From contig NZ_JAMKCQ010000001.1 of assembly GCF_024169515.1 (NCBI RefSeq), positions 62,001 to 126,000 on the forward strand: a DNA stretch of 64,000 nucleotides. Direction: 5' to 3'. Shown here piece by piece: positions 39,814-47,849 of this stretch. The notes under the pieces were generated by a model. It was not told where the DNA came from and did no database searches. It saw only the letters and a list, made by a program, of their open reading frames with translations. Both the position numbers and the translations under genes were made by a program. The stretch's first letter is position 1. Each line of letters starts with the position of its first letter. The stretch is from Erwinia aphidicola. Its GTDB lineage: Bacteria; Pseudomonadota; Gammaproteobacteria; Enterobacterales; Enterobacteriaceae.

Positions 39814-41079
39814 ATGAAATTAATAAATACTGTGGCCATTGTGGATGGTGCATCAACCAGCGCCTATCTGGCGCCTGCTTTTCGTTCTTATGGCATTAAA
39901 TGCGTGCACGTACTCAGCAGTGAGTCACTGCCAGATCGGCTCAAAGTGCAAATCATTCATACAGACTTTATACGTAGTGTCGTTTACCAGGGAGACATTA
40001 GTGTGCTGGCAAATATGCTGAAAGATTTGCAAATCGATGTGGTTTTACCAGGCGGGGGGAGTGGCATTGAGCTTGCCTCCGAACTTGCTGATGCACTTGA
40101 CGTCCCCTATAAAAACCCCGGGCATCTGGCAAAAGCCCGCCGTCATAAATATGAACAGATTGAAATATTGCACCGTAGCGGTTTACTCACGCCAAAACAG
40201 TATCAGTCAGATCAGGTTGCTGGGATCGTGGAATGGACACGCACTCATCTGACCCTGCCGGTCGTGGTGAAACCTACACGCGGAGCAGGTGTAAGCGGAG
40301 TAAAGGTATGCCACACCCTCTCTCAGATCCGGGAGGCTTCTGAAAGCATTCTCAACTCTAAATCTTATTATAATGAAGATCAGAATGAAATTCTGGTTCA
40401 ATCCTGTACAGAAGGTCAGGAATTTATTGTTGACATCGTGTCTTTTAAGGGAATTCACAAAGTTGTCAGCGTATGGCAAGTTGATCGCGACCGCCGCGAG
40501 TCGCCACGGCTTGAAAAAATGATGGTGGTCGATCATACGCAGCAGAGTTACTCACAGCTTATTGATTACGCTAAAAAGGTTTTGAATGTGGTGGGGCTAA
40601 ATTATGGCCCATCACACATGGAAGTTATGTTAACCAGTGAAGGCCCGGTCATCGTTGAGCTGAACTCCCGCCTTCATGGAAGCCTCGACCCTTTATTGAC
40701 CACAGCCGTTACGGGCGAAAACCATGTTTCCGCTACAGTAAACGCCTTTGTTAATACGTCACATTTTATCGACAGCATCAGTCAGGACCCCGTATTCAGC
40801 GGCTTCTGCGGTCATATACTGTTGGTTTCGCCAGTCTCAGATCGTGAATTCAGGGGCTTTCCGTGGGACAGAATTGAAAACCTCCCGTCTTTTGTTAGTG
40901 TAAAGCGCTGGGTGAAGCCCGGTGACATACTTCAGGTCACTACAGGCTTACAGACAGCCATCGGTATGGTCGGATTGTTTCATAAGAAATTCGAACAATT
41001 GGATACGGACTGGAAAGAAATCAGGAAAATTGAAAAAGATTACTTTTCACTACCTCAAATGCCTGCCGAGCCAGCATAG
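39814..41079 (+). CDS. ATP-grasp ligase 2 (putative L-amino acid/peptide ligase)
   Basis: A 421-residue ATP-grasp enzyme. K153 lies in LPVVVKPTRGAGVSGV, a hinge in EILVQSCTEGQEF, and metal and catalytic residues are E270, E282, N284 and R286 in GPSHMEVML...IVELNSRLHG. The N-terminal domain (VLPGGGSGIELASELADAL) matches the pre-ATP-grasp domain of amino-acid ligases. It is not a near-copy of ligase 1, so the pair probably catalyses two successive condensations. The start codon follows the previous stop with no gap, implying coupled translation. Last gene of the cluster; no terminator hairpin is evident before copy B of the repeat. Confidence 0.88.
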   Translation: MKLINTVAIVDGASTSAYLAPAFRSYGIKCVHVLSSESLPDRLKVQIIHTDFIRSVVYQGDISVLANMLKDLQIDVVLPGGGSGIELASELADALDVPYKNPGHLAKARRHKYEQIEILHRSGLLTPKQYQSDQVAGIVEWTRTHLTLPVVVKPTRGAGVSGVKVCHTLSQIREASESILNSKSYYNEDQNEILVQSCTEGQEFIVDIVSFKGIHKVVSVWQVDRDRRESPRLEKMMVVDHTQQSYSQLIDYAKKVLNVVGLNYGPSHMEVMLTSEGPVIVELNSRLHGSLDPLLTTAVTGENHVSATVNAFVNTSHFIDSISQDPVFSGFCGHILLVSPVSDREFRGFPWDRIENLPSFVSVKRWVKPGDILQVTTGLQTAIGMVGLFHKKFEQLDTDWKEIRKIEKDYFSLPQMPAEPA

Positions 41080-41154
41080 GTTGAGATTAAGCATCTTGGT
41101 CGAACTTCCGAAAACTTCTACCTACTAGAATTTCTTCAGTAATAAGGTCGCCCC

Positions 41155-41391
41155 TGAGGTATCCCCATAAAAATTGATCTGAATATTATCGCGGGATGAC
41201 AGCTGTCGCTTTGAGGAGGAAGGCTGCTTTCAACATAGCCTCATCGTCGCAGTTGTAAACCCACAGCGAGCACAATGATAGCGGGGGCTGAGCTCAGCCT
41301 GAGGTAAGCCGGACGTCACGCGGCAGGGATGCCGCGTGCCGAGGCCCGCAGGGAGCGTCTTTTGCCGTTCCGGCGTGCTCAGACCGGTTAG
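41155..41391 (-). repeat. Dispersed repeat element, copy B (inverted, right flank of island)
   Basis: Read on the minus strand it aligns closely with copy A: CTAACCGGTCTGAGCACGCC, the CACGCGGC/GCCGCGTG hairpin, CTCGCTGTGGGTTTA and CGCGATAATATTCAGATCA are shared. It lacks about 90 bases from the middle of copy A. It fills most of the gene-free stretch between ATP-grasp ligase 2 and yejK; the remaining bases (41392-41490) hold a half-hairpin remnant, GGTCAGCCCCTA. Confidence 0.82.
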
Positions 41392-41490
41392 CAGGCGTAT
41401 AGCGAGGGGGCAATTCAGAGGATACCTTAGCGGTCAGCCCCTAAAAAGAGTGGTAGCATCGACCCGTTATGGCCCCCCTCTTCCCTGCGG

Positions 41491-42495
41491 CTACTTCCCG
41501 CTGGTGCGGCGCTGCAGCTGGTCGCGCAGGTTCGGTGGCGTGCCTTTGATGGTCAGCGTGTCCGTCACCGGATCCCAGAAAATACGCTCGCCTAACAGCA
41601 TCGCATCGAAGTTGATGGTTAAGCCGCCGCCGCTGCCGGCAAACTTGGTTAACTGACGCAGCGTGCTGCGATCGGCCGGGAAGCTCTCTTCCAGCTCGTA
41701 GCCCTGCTCCTGGGTAAACGCCTGGAAGGTTTTCTCTCCCAGCGGCGCCAGCTCGTTCGACAACTCCGCCAGTTCAATCTCTTCACCGGACTTCAGCTGC
41801 TCGTTGCAGTAGGTCGAGACCTGCTGGCGATAGTTCTGACGCTCGTTTTTATCCAGGCTCGCCTCTTCGCAGTAATCATCCACCGCCTGTAACAGGCCGC
41901 GGTTCTGCGCTTTGGTGTCCAGCCCGACGCTGGCGCCGAGAAAGTCCATAAAGAAATCGGAGACTTTACGTCCTACCCGCCCGCGCAGGAAGGTGAGATA
42001 GCGCGTCGATTCCGGATTGGTTTCCCACTCGGTCAGATCGATACGCGCGACAATATCCGCGTGGTTGATATCCAGATAGTGCGTGCTGCTGATATCCAGC
42101 TCTTCATTAACGCGCATGCTGTTCTGGCTGCTGAGCACCGCAATCAGCAGGTACTCAACCGCCAGATAGCGGTAGTGGCCGAACAGCACAATGCCGCCTT
42201 CCGCAAACGGGTACTTGCCCAGCTCATCGCGCAGGCGTGCGCTGGCCGCGCGGCTGAACGCCAGGAAGTCATTCTCACCCTTGCGGCAGTTACGCAGCGC
42301 ATCGGCCAGCTCGCTCTCTTCATTGAACAGGCCGTAGGCTTTGCTCTTGGCGCTGTAAACACGATGCAGCTCTTCCATCATCGCCGTCACGGTCACATTG
42401 GACGGCAGCAGTGAATCGCGCAGGACCAGCTCAAGCGTTTGTTCGTCACGTTTGATCATCTGGTGAAGGGCAATCTGGTCGATATCCAGACTCAT
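41491..42495 (-). CDS. yejK: Nucleoid-associated protein YejK (NdpA)
   Basis: A 334-residue (E. coli 335) nucleoid-associated protein that interacts with topoisomerase IV and gyrase in E. coli. It starts [19 protein letters not shown] and ends with the [13 protein letters not shown] [11 protein letters not shown] segment. The ATG at 42495 is chosen by alignment and a GGAGAG ribosome site; the frame stays open 13 codons further up. It is divergent from yejL-yejM, as in E. coli. Confidence 0.96.
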   Translation of the reverse strand: MSLDIDQIALHQMIKRDEQTLELVLRDSLLPSNVTVTAMMEELHRVYSAKSKAYGLFNEESELADALRNCRKGENDFLAFSRAASARLRDELGKYPFAEGGIVLFGHYRYLAVEYLLIAVLSSQNSMRVNEELDISSTHYLDINHADIVARIDLTEWETNPESTRYLTFLRGRVGRKVSDFFMDFLGASVGLDTKAQNRGLLQAVDDYCEEASLDKNERQNYRQQVSTYCNEQLKSGEEIELAELSNELAPLGEKTFQAFTQEQGYELEESFPADRSTLRQLTKFAGSGGGLTINFDAMLLGERIFWDPVTDTLTIKGTPPNLRDQLQRRTSGK

Positions 42496-42651
42496 GGTAA
42501 ACTCTCCTTTAAGCACAGGCGCGTATTCAATCACTGTGCGCCTTTACGATCAACTGCAACAAGTTTACGCGGATGATTACGATAAAAATGCAGAAAAAAA
42601 TGCGCTCTTACGGTAAGATAGCGCCTTTTAAATCTCAGTAAAATTGACCTC

Positions 42652-42882
42652 ATGGCCCAATCATCTCGCTACAGTAACGAACGCGTGGAACGCATCCTCG
42701 CAGAAATGGTGCAGGTTCTGGAACAAAACCAGGCCCCAACCGATCTTTCCCTGATGGTTCTGGGAAATATGGTGACCAATCTACTTAACACCAGCGTGGC
42801 ACCTGCGCAGCGCCAGCATATGGCTCGTTCGTTTGCCGAAGCCCTGCAGGCTTCCGTGATCAACAACGACAAAGCCCACTAA
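42652..42882 (+). CDS. yejL: YejL, UPF0352 protein
   Basis: A 76-residue (E. coli 75) helical cytosolic protein of unknown function. [19 protein letters not shown] and [13 protein letters not shown] are the family signature. It lies 20 bp before yejM, with which it is probably co-transcribed. Confidence 0.96.
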   Translation: MAQSSRYSNERVERILAEMVQVLEQNQAPTDLSLMVLGNMVTNLLNTSVAPAQRQHMARSFAEALQASVINNDKAH

Positions 42883-42902
42883 AGAGACGCCCCGATCCCG
42901 CT

Positions 42903-44654
42903 ATGGTAACAAATCGACAGCGCTACCGAGAAAAAGTCTCCCAGATGATCAGCTGGGGGCACTGGTTCGCCCTGTTTAACATCATTTTTGCCTTTGTTCT
43001 CGGCAGCCGTTACCTGTTTGTCTCCGACTGGCCAGCCTCGCTGGCCGGACGTATCTACTCTTTCAGCAGCTGGATTGGTCACTTCAGCTTTATTGTCTTT
43101 GCCGCCTATCTGCTGATTGTTTTCCCGCTCACCTTTGTGGTGATGTCGCAACGCCTGCTGCGTTTCCTGTCGGCGATTATTGCCACCGCCGGGCTGACGC
43201 TGATCCTCATCGACAGCGCGGTGTTCGCCCGCTTCCACCTGCACCTGAATCCGGTGGTTTGGGAACTGGTCGTTAACCCCGACCAGAGTGAGATGGCGCG
43301 CGACTGGCAGCTGATGTTTATCAGCGTGCCGGCGATTTTCCTCGTTGAGATGCTATTCGCGACGTGGAGCTGGCAGAAATTGCGCAGCCTCAACCGGCGC
43401 AGCTTTGGTAAACCGCTGGCCGGGCTGTTTATCACCGCGTTTTTTACCAGCCATCTGATGTATATCTGGGCAGATGCTAACTTCTATCGCCCGATCACCA
43501 TGCAGCGCTCTAACCTGCCGCTCTCCTATCCAATGACCGCGCGTCGCTTCCTGGAAAAACACGGGCTGCTGGATGCGCAGGAGTACCAGCGCCGTCTGGT
43601 CCAGCAGGGCAATCCAGAAGCGGTATCGGTGGCTTACCCGCTTAACGACATCACCTTCAGCGATAAAGGCACGCGCAATAATCTGCTGGTGATCACCGTT
43701 GATGGCCTGAATGAAGCCTCAATGGCGAAATCGCTGCCCAATCTGATGCGCTTCGCCGACGATAACGTGCGCTTCAGCCAGCACTTCAGCTCCGGCAGCT
43801 CAGAAGACAGCGGTCTTTTCGGCCTGTTCTACGGTATCTCACCAAGCTATATGGACGGTGTGCTGTCGTCGCGCGTGCCGTCAACGCTGATCAATGCGCT
43901 AAGCCAGCAGGGTTACCAGTTTGGCCTGTTTGCCAGCGACGGCTTTAATTCGCCGCTGTATCGTCAGGCGTTGCTGTCCGACTTCTCACTGCCGAGCGCG
44001 CAAAATCAGTCCAACGCGGATACCACCAGCCAGTGGCAGCGCTGGCTGGACAGCCATAAAAATGTGAGCAGCCCGTGGTTCTCCTATATTTCCCTGTCGA
44101 CGGCAGATGACAGCAACAGTGCGGATAAAACTACGCTGCGCCACTACAACCGCGCAGCCGGTAACGTGGATAAACAGATTCAGAACGTGCTGACCACGCT
44201 CGATCAGAAAGGTCTGCTGGCGAATACCGTGGTGGTGATCACCGCCCAGCACGGCGTAGTGCTGGATGGCGAAGCCGTAGCGGGGAATCGTGAAATGCTG
44301 CAGGTGCCGCTGGTAGTACACTGGCCAAACACGCCGGCGCAAACCGTGAATAAACTCACCGATCATCAGGACATCATGACCACCCTGATGCAGCGGCTGC
44401 TGCACGTCAGCACCCCTGCGGTGGATTACTCGCAGGGCGAGGATCTGTTTGCCGCTCAGCGACGTCATAACTGGGTTGCCAGCAGCACCAACCATCAGCT
44501 GCTGATCACCACCCCACAGGAGACGCTGGCGCTGGATAATAACGGCAGCTATGCCGCATGGGATAGTCAGGGCAATAGTCTGAAAGACCATAAGCCGCAG
44601 CTGGCACTGCTATTACAGGTGTTGACCGACGAGAAGCGCTTTATCGCCAATTAA
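42903..44654 (+). CDS. yejM: YejM (PbgA/LapC), LPS-level sensor at the inner membrane
   Basis: A 583-residue (E. coli 586) inner-membrane protein. Five N-terminal helices (about 1-190) carry the essential function: binding LapB and, in response to periplasmic lipid A, tuning FtsH degradation of LpxC. The C-terminal periplasmic domain has an alkaline phosphatase/sulfatase fold (LVITVDGLNEASMAKSLP, SGSSEDSGLFGLFYG, TAQHGVVLDGE) but is non-catalytic in E. coli. The gene order yejK-yejL-yejM-tRNA-Pro is conserved. Confidence 0.97.
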   Translation: MVTNRQRYREKVSQMISWGHWFALFNIIFAFVLGSRYLFVSDWPASLAGRIYSFSSWIGHFSFIVFAAYLLIVFPLTFVVMSQRLLRFLSAIIATAGLTLILIDSAVFARFHLHLNPVVWELVVNPDQSEMARDWQLMFISVPAIFLVEMLFATWSWQKLRSLNRRSFGKPLAGLFITAFFTSHLMYIWADANFYRPITMQRSNLPLSYPMTARRFLEKHGLLDAQEYQRRLVQQGNPEAVSVAYPLNDITFSDKGTRNNLLVITVDGLNEASMAKSLPNLMRFADDNVRFSQHFSSGSSEDSGLFGLFYGISPSYMDGVLSSRVPSTLINALSQQGYQFGLFASDGFNSPLYRQALLSDFSLPSAQNQSNADTTSQWQRWLDSHKNVSSPWFSYISLSTADDSNSADKTTLRHYNRAAGNVDKQIQNVLTTLDQKGLLANTVVVITAQHGVVLDGEAVAGNREMLQVPLVVHWPNTPAQTVNKLTDHQDIMTTLMQRLLHVSTPAVDYSQGEDLFAAQRRHNWVASSTNHQLLITTPQETLALDNNGSYAAWDSQGNSLKDHKPQLALLLQVLTDEKRFIAN

Positions 44655-44729
44655 CTGCACAAATCCTGCGCAGTCAAGATGTTAGCCGCTTGCAATCGAA
44701 GTGAAGTTGAGTAATATAACGTCATCTGT

Positions 44730-44806
44730 CGGCGCGTAGCGCAGCCTGGTAGCGCATCGTCATGGGGTGGCGAGGGTCGAGAGTTCAAATCTCTCCGTGC
44801 CGACCA
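44730..44806 (+). tRNA. proL: tRNA-Pro (anticodon GGG)
   Basis: Seventy-seven bases fold as a complete cloverleaf with encoded CCA. The acceptor CGGCGCG pairs with CGTGCCG, the D stem is GCGC/GCGC, and the anticodon stem TCGTC/GGCGA encloses ATGGGGT with anticodon GGG. The T arm GAGAG-TTCAAAT-CTCTC is perfect. The initial C-G pair and position match E. coli proL. Confidence 0.96.
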
Positions 44807-44820
44807 AAATACTCCAATAG

Positions 44821-44854
44821 AAAAGGAGCTAATCTTACGATTAGCTCCTTTTTT
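44821..44854 (+). terminator. Strong terminator after tRNA-Pro
   Basis: A 14-bp perfect stem (44821-44834 with 44839-44852; core GGAGCTAATC/GATTAGCTCC) with loop TTAC. The T-run lies partly within the stem, and the A-run on the other side lets it work for the converging small gene as well. Confidence 0.93.
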
Positions 44855-44863
44855 GTTTCAGGG

Positions 44864-45139
44864 CTACTGGCCGCAGTGCTTGCCACTGCCCGGCTGTGCT
44901 TTACCTGCCTGCTGACGCTGACGGCGGGCCGGCGGGGTTCCCTGGGGATGCAGACAGGACTGACAGCGGGTCACCGGTCCGAATCGCAGCCTGGCCACTC
45001 TTAATGCATCGCTTGCTGAGAAAAAACTGCCGAGAAACTCGCGCTGCTGCACGGGAGGAAGGTGGCGACAGCCCTTGACATGGACGCCGTACAGGCCATT
45101 TTGCTGTGGTAATTTATTAATATAATAAAAAGTAAACAT
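44864..45139 (-). CDS. Small conserved hypothetical protein with spaced cysteines
   Basis: A 91-residue protein. YYINKLPQQNGLYGVHVKGCRHLP followed by EFLGSFFSASDALRVAR and CQSC (C59, C62; also C24) recalls a widespread uncharacterised bacterial family with the pattern YxNxNxQxNGxxxVHxxxCxxLP, YLGxFxSxxxAxxxAxxxYP, Cxx(C)C. The cysteine/histidine spacing could bind a metal. The C-terminal 25 residues are basic and outside this pattern. No function is known. It converges on the tRNA terminator. Confidence 0.72.
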   Translation of the reverse strand: MFTFYYINKLPQQNGLYGVHVKGCRHLPPVQQREFLGSFFSASDALRVARLRFGPVTRCQSCLHPQGTPPARRQRQQAGKAQPGSGKHCGQ

Positions 45140-45458
45140 CTCCAGACCCTTATCGCCTTGTTGTTTTTATAACCTTATTAACATTAGACCGCTGCGCAGA
45201 ATTTGGTATTAAGACTGCCGTCTTACATCGATTTTCAGAATTTCCTGCCCTGAAAAGGCTAAAAAGTGTAGTTAACGCGGCGAAAAAGGGGAGGAAAAAA
45301 GGCGCCTCTTTACAGTTTTTTTTCACTGTAGCTAAAGTTTTCACTGGTCGTAAAATTGTGGCGATCTTCTCAATTTTCAACCCTGCAACAAAACTGTCAC
45401 AGTAATATCATAGGCTGTCGCTACACTTTCCCGGCAATCCGTAAACAGGATCAAACCC
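45140..45458. promoter_or_regulatory. Gene-free AT-rich stretch with a Pho-box-like sequence
   Basis: Most of this region shows no coding signal. At 45383-45400, CTGCAAC-AAAA-CTGTCAC resembles a PhoB box (CTGTCAT-AWAW-CTGTCAY): the second half matches fully, the first at four of seven positions. It lies about 60 bp before the next gene. Confidence 0.3.
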
Positions 45459-45665
45459 ATGGCGACGATCAAAGCAAAAAACCTTAAAGATGCAGAAGAA
45501 ATGCTGTACTCCGGGATTAGCAAAGTAGAACTGGCTTACGACATCGGCAGCGATGATTTCTTTCGCCTGGCCAGCCAGTGGTGTGACCGCGGCGCTAAAA
45601 TCTCCAAGGGTGACGATCACTTCGTCGTCTCTCTGAAAAGCATGGCGATACCGCCAAATCACTGA
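45459..45665 (+). CDS. Small hypothetical protein (68 aa)
   Basis: The product begins MATIKAKNLKDAEEML and is acidic-to-neutral and probably helical, with no signal peptide or membrane segment; a single Cys lies in QWCDRG. AACAGGATC precedes the ATG, and codon use is like that of neighbouring genes, supporting a real gene. Not recognised as any named E. coli protein. It precedes the phosphopantetheinyl transferase gene by 75 bp. Confidence 0.65.
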   Translation: MATIKAKNLKDAEEMLYSGISKVELAYDIGSDDFFRLASQWCDRGAKISKGDDHFVVSLKSMAIPPNH

Positions 45666-45740
45666 TGCGTTAAAGTAGCTTTTGATATCCGGCCATTAAC
45701 CTGTTTAAATATTTTATCTTTTTTACACAGGTTAGTGGCT

Positions 45741-46451
45741 ATGTCTGCCCTAAGCACCCCACTGTTCAGTAACTACACCCTGCGCCCCCTCGACGACTAT
45801 CCGGCTATTTTGCTACTTGATGTGCATTTCGACGCCAGCCAGTTTGCGGAATCCCTGTTCAGCACCTTGAACATCACCCCACCCGCGCATCTCATTCGCG
45901 CCGTGAAAAAGCGCCGCGCTGAATATCTGGTCAGCCGCTACTGCATTCAGCAGGCGATGCAAACGCTGGGGATTGAGGGTTTTGTGCTGCGTAACGGGGA
46001 AGACCGCGCGCCAGTCTGGCCTGAGGGAATCGGTGGGTCGCTGTCCCATACGCAGCATCGGGTATGCGCGCTGCTGACGCGGGAGCGCGGACTGCTACTG
46101 GGGGTGGATTGCGAACGCCTGATGACGGCGGAAACTGCCGCCGAAACCCAGCATATGTTAATCAACGCGGCGGAAAAGCGCCTGCTGGAGCAGTGCAGCC
46201 TGCCGTTTAACCTGGCTCTGACGGTGGTGTTCTCGCTAAAGGAGAGCCTGTACAAAGCGCTCTATCCGCAGCTGTTGCAGTTTATGGATTTCAGCGCGGC
46301 GCAAGTGGTGGCCTGCAGTGACGATCTGCAACAGCTGACGCTGCGGCTGACGCACACTTTTTCAACAGAGATGGTGGCCGGGCGGGAGTTTATTGGCAGA
46401 GCGCAGGTGCAGCCCGACGAGGTGTTAACCTGGGTCGTCGGGCAGCAGTGA
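45741..46451 (+). CDS. 4'-phosphopantetheinyl transferase, EntD type
   Basis: A 236-residue enzyme that moves phosphopantetheine from CoA to carrier-protein serines. Motifs are GGSLSHTQHRV (98-108), the Mg-binding GVDCER with D123 and E125, and FSLKESLYKALYP with K167/E168. The start MSALSTPLF is preferred; a GTG lies two codons upstream. No NRPS, PKS or siderophore synthesis gene lies in the window, so its carrier-protein partners are elsewhere. The nearby ATP-grasp cluster would not need it. Confidence 0.9.
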   Translation: MSALSTPLFSNYTLRPLDDYPAILLLDVHFDASQFAESLFSTLNITPPAHLIRAVKKRRAEYLVSRYCIQQAMQTLGIEGFVLRNGEDRAPVWPEGIGGSLSHTQHRVCALLTRERGLLLGVDCERLMTAETAAETQHMLINAAEKRLLEQCSLPFNLALTVVFSLKESLYKALYPQLLQFMDFSAAQVVACSDDLQQLTLRLTHTFSTEMVAGREFIGRAQVQPDEVLTWVVGQQ

Positions 46452-46461
46452 TAAGCTTGCG

Positions 46462-46632
46462 TTAGCGGTTTTCATCCTGTCCACGCGGCTCCGGCGTGGT
46501 CAGCTCATAGAGATCGACACCGTACAGTTCGATCATCGGTATCATCGCCTCGACCACGCGACAGCTGTCAAAGGTTGCCATACCAGAGGGGCCTTCAAAA
46601 TAACGCGTAAAGTGCTGCCAGAACCCTTTCAT
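46462..46632 (-). CDS. Small hypothetical protein (56 aa)
   Basis: The product starts MKGFWQHFTRYFEGPSGM and ends in a charged tail. A strong AGAGGAGAAC ribosome site lies before the ATG at 46632; the frame is open further upstream but without one. No homologue is recognised. It converges with the transferase gene, 10 bp from its stop. Confidence 0.6.
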   Translation of the reverse strand: MKGFWQHFTRYFEGPSGMATFDSCRVVEAMIPMIELYGVDLYELTTPEPRGQDENR

Positions 46633-46835
46633 ACTCTGTTCTCCTCTGCTCAGTGAACCCTGATTAAACCTGACGATCGCCCTGCGGCAAAATACCCATT
46701 TCTCACAGCTATTTGCGTTTTCCGGCAAAGGCCGCCATTCCCGTCTGGCGACTGTTTTAAGCCAGATTTGTTGTTTTACAGCCCCCCTTCAGCCCTTCAA
46801 TAATTGCCCGCATCTGAACTGAACAAGGATGCATT

Positions 46836-47849
46836 ATGGCTTACCGACTGAGCTTACTGGATAAAAGCCCGCTGGCCGAAGGCGAGAGCGCATCTGCCGC
46901 GCTGGCCCGCACCGTAGCCCTGGCACAGCAGGCGGAGGCGCTGGGCTATCATCGTTTCTGGCTGGCCGAGCATCACAATACTCAGGCGCTGGCCAGCCCG
47001 TCGCCGGAAGTGCTTATCGCCTGGATTCTGGCGCACACTACCCACCTGCGCGTCGGTTCCGGTGGCGTGATGCTGCAGCACTACAGCCCCTATAAAGTGG
47101 CGGAAAACTTTAACCTGCTGGCCGCGCTGGCCCCGGGCCGGGTGGATCTTGGCGTCGGTAAAGCGCCGGGCGGCCTGCCGCTGTCGACCAAAGCCCTGCA
47201 GCTTGGCGTGCATGCTGAAGAGAAAGGCGATTTTGCCAGCCAGCTCAAGCTGCTGGATAGCTGGCTGAATGCCAGACCCACGGGCAAAGAGGAGGACCAG
47301 CTGCTGGCGACGCCGCTGCCCGCCCGCCCCGCCGAACGTTTTCTGCTGGGGGCCAGCGAAGCCAGCGCCCGACTGGCGGCACAGCTGGGCTGGCAGTTTG
47401 TTTTCGCCGCGCATTTGAACGGTGACCGTCAGGAGCTGGAGCGCTCGCTGGCAGCGTATCGCGACCTGAGCGGCGGCAAATCCGCACTGCTGGCGGTACA
47501 GGTGATTGTCGCCGACTCCCCGGCCGCAGCCGAACTGCTGGCAGCGGACCTGCAGCAATACCGGGTTCATGTGGATAACGGTCAGAGCGTCACCGTGGGC
47601 AACCTTGAGCAGGCGCAGGCGTTTATTCGCCAGTCGGGTGCTACCCGGCATCGCATCGAACCGCGTGAATCGGCGGTGCTGAAGGGAACTGCATCCCAGG
47701 TTCACGCCCGGCTGGCGCAGCTGCACCAGCAGTTTGGCGTCGAGGAATTTATCATCGATACGCCGCTCAACGCCGCGGTACCGCGCCTCACCTCCCTGCG
47801 CCTGCTCGCCAGCCGCCAGCCCGCCATCGCGCAGGAGGCCGTATTATGA
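46836..47849 (+). CDS. Luciferase-like flavin-dependent monooxygenase (LLM class, MsnO8-like)
   Basis: A 337-residue TIM-barrel monooxygenase using reduced flavin supplied by a reductase. Signatures are YHRFWLAEHHNTQALASPSPEV near 40-60, LRVGSGGVMLQHYSPYKVAENF, and GRVDLGVGKAPGG. It starts an operon with an M20 deacylase, a GNAT acetyltransferase and an amino-acid ABC importer. In B. subtilis comparable monooxygenases (the YtnJ group) oxidatively remove the S-alkyl group from N-acetylated S-alkylcysteine; that role here is inferred from context. Its stop overlaps the next start by 4 bp. Confidence 0.9.
   Translation: MAYRLSLLDKSPLAEGESASAALARTVALAQQAEALGYHRFWLAEHHNTQALASPSPEVLIAWILAHTTHLRVGSGGVMLQHYSPYKVAENFNLLAALAPGRVDLGVGKAPGGLPLSTKALQLGVHAEEKGDFASQLKLLDSWLNARPTGKEEDQLLATPLPARPAERFLLGASEASARLAAQLGWQFVFAAHLNGDRQELERSLAAYRDLSGGKSALLAVQVIVADSPAAAELLAADLQQYRVHVDNGQSVTVGNLEQAQAFIRQSGATRHRIEPRESAVLKGTASQVHARLAQLHQQFGVEEFIIDTPLNAAVPRLTSLRLLASRQPAIAQEAVL

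Noticed and set aside
35750..41400. Prophage or transposon origin of the island
   Set aside because: No integrase, transposase or phage gene was found in it, and the left neighbour is not a tRNA gene; only the flanking repeats hint at mobility.
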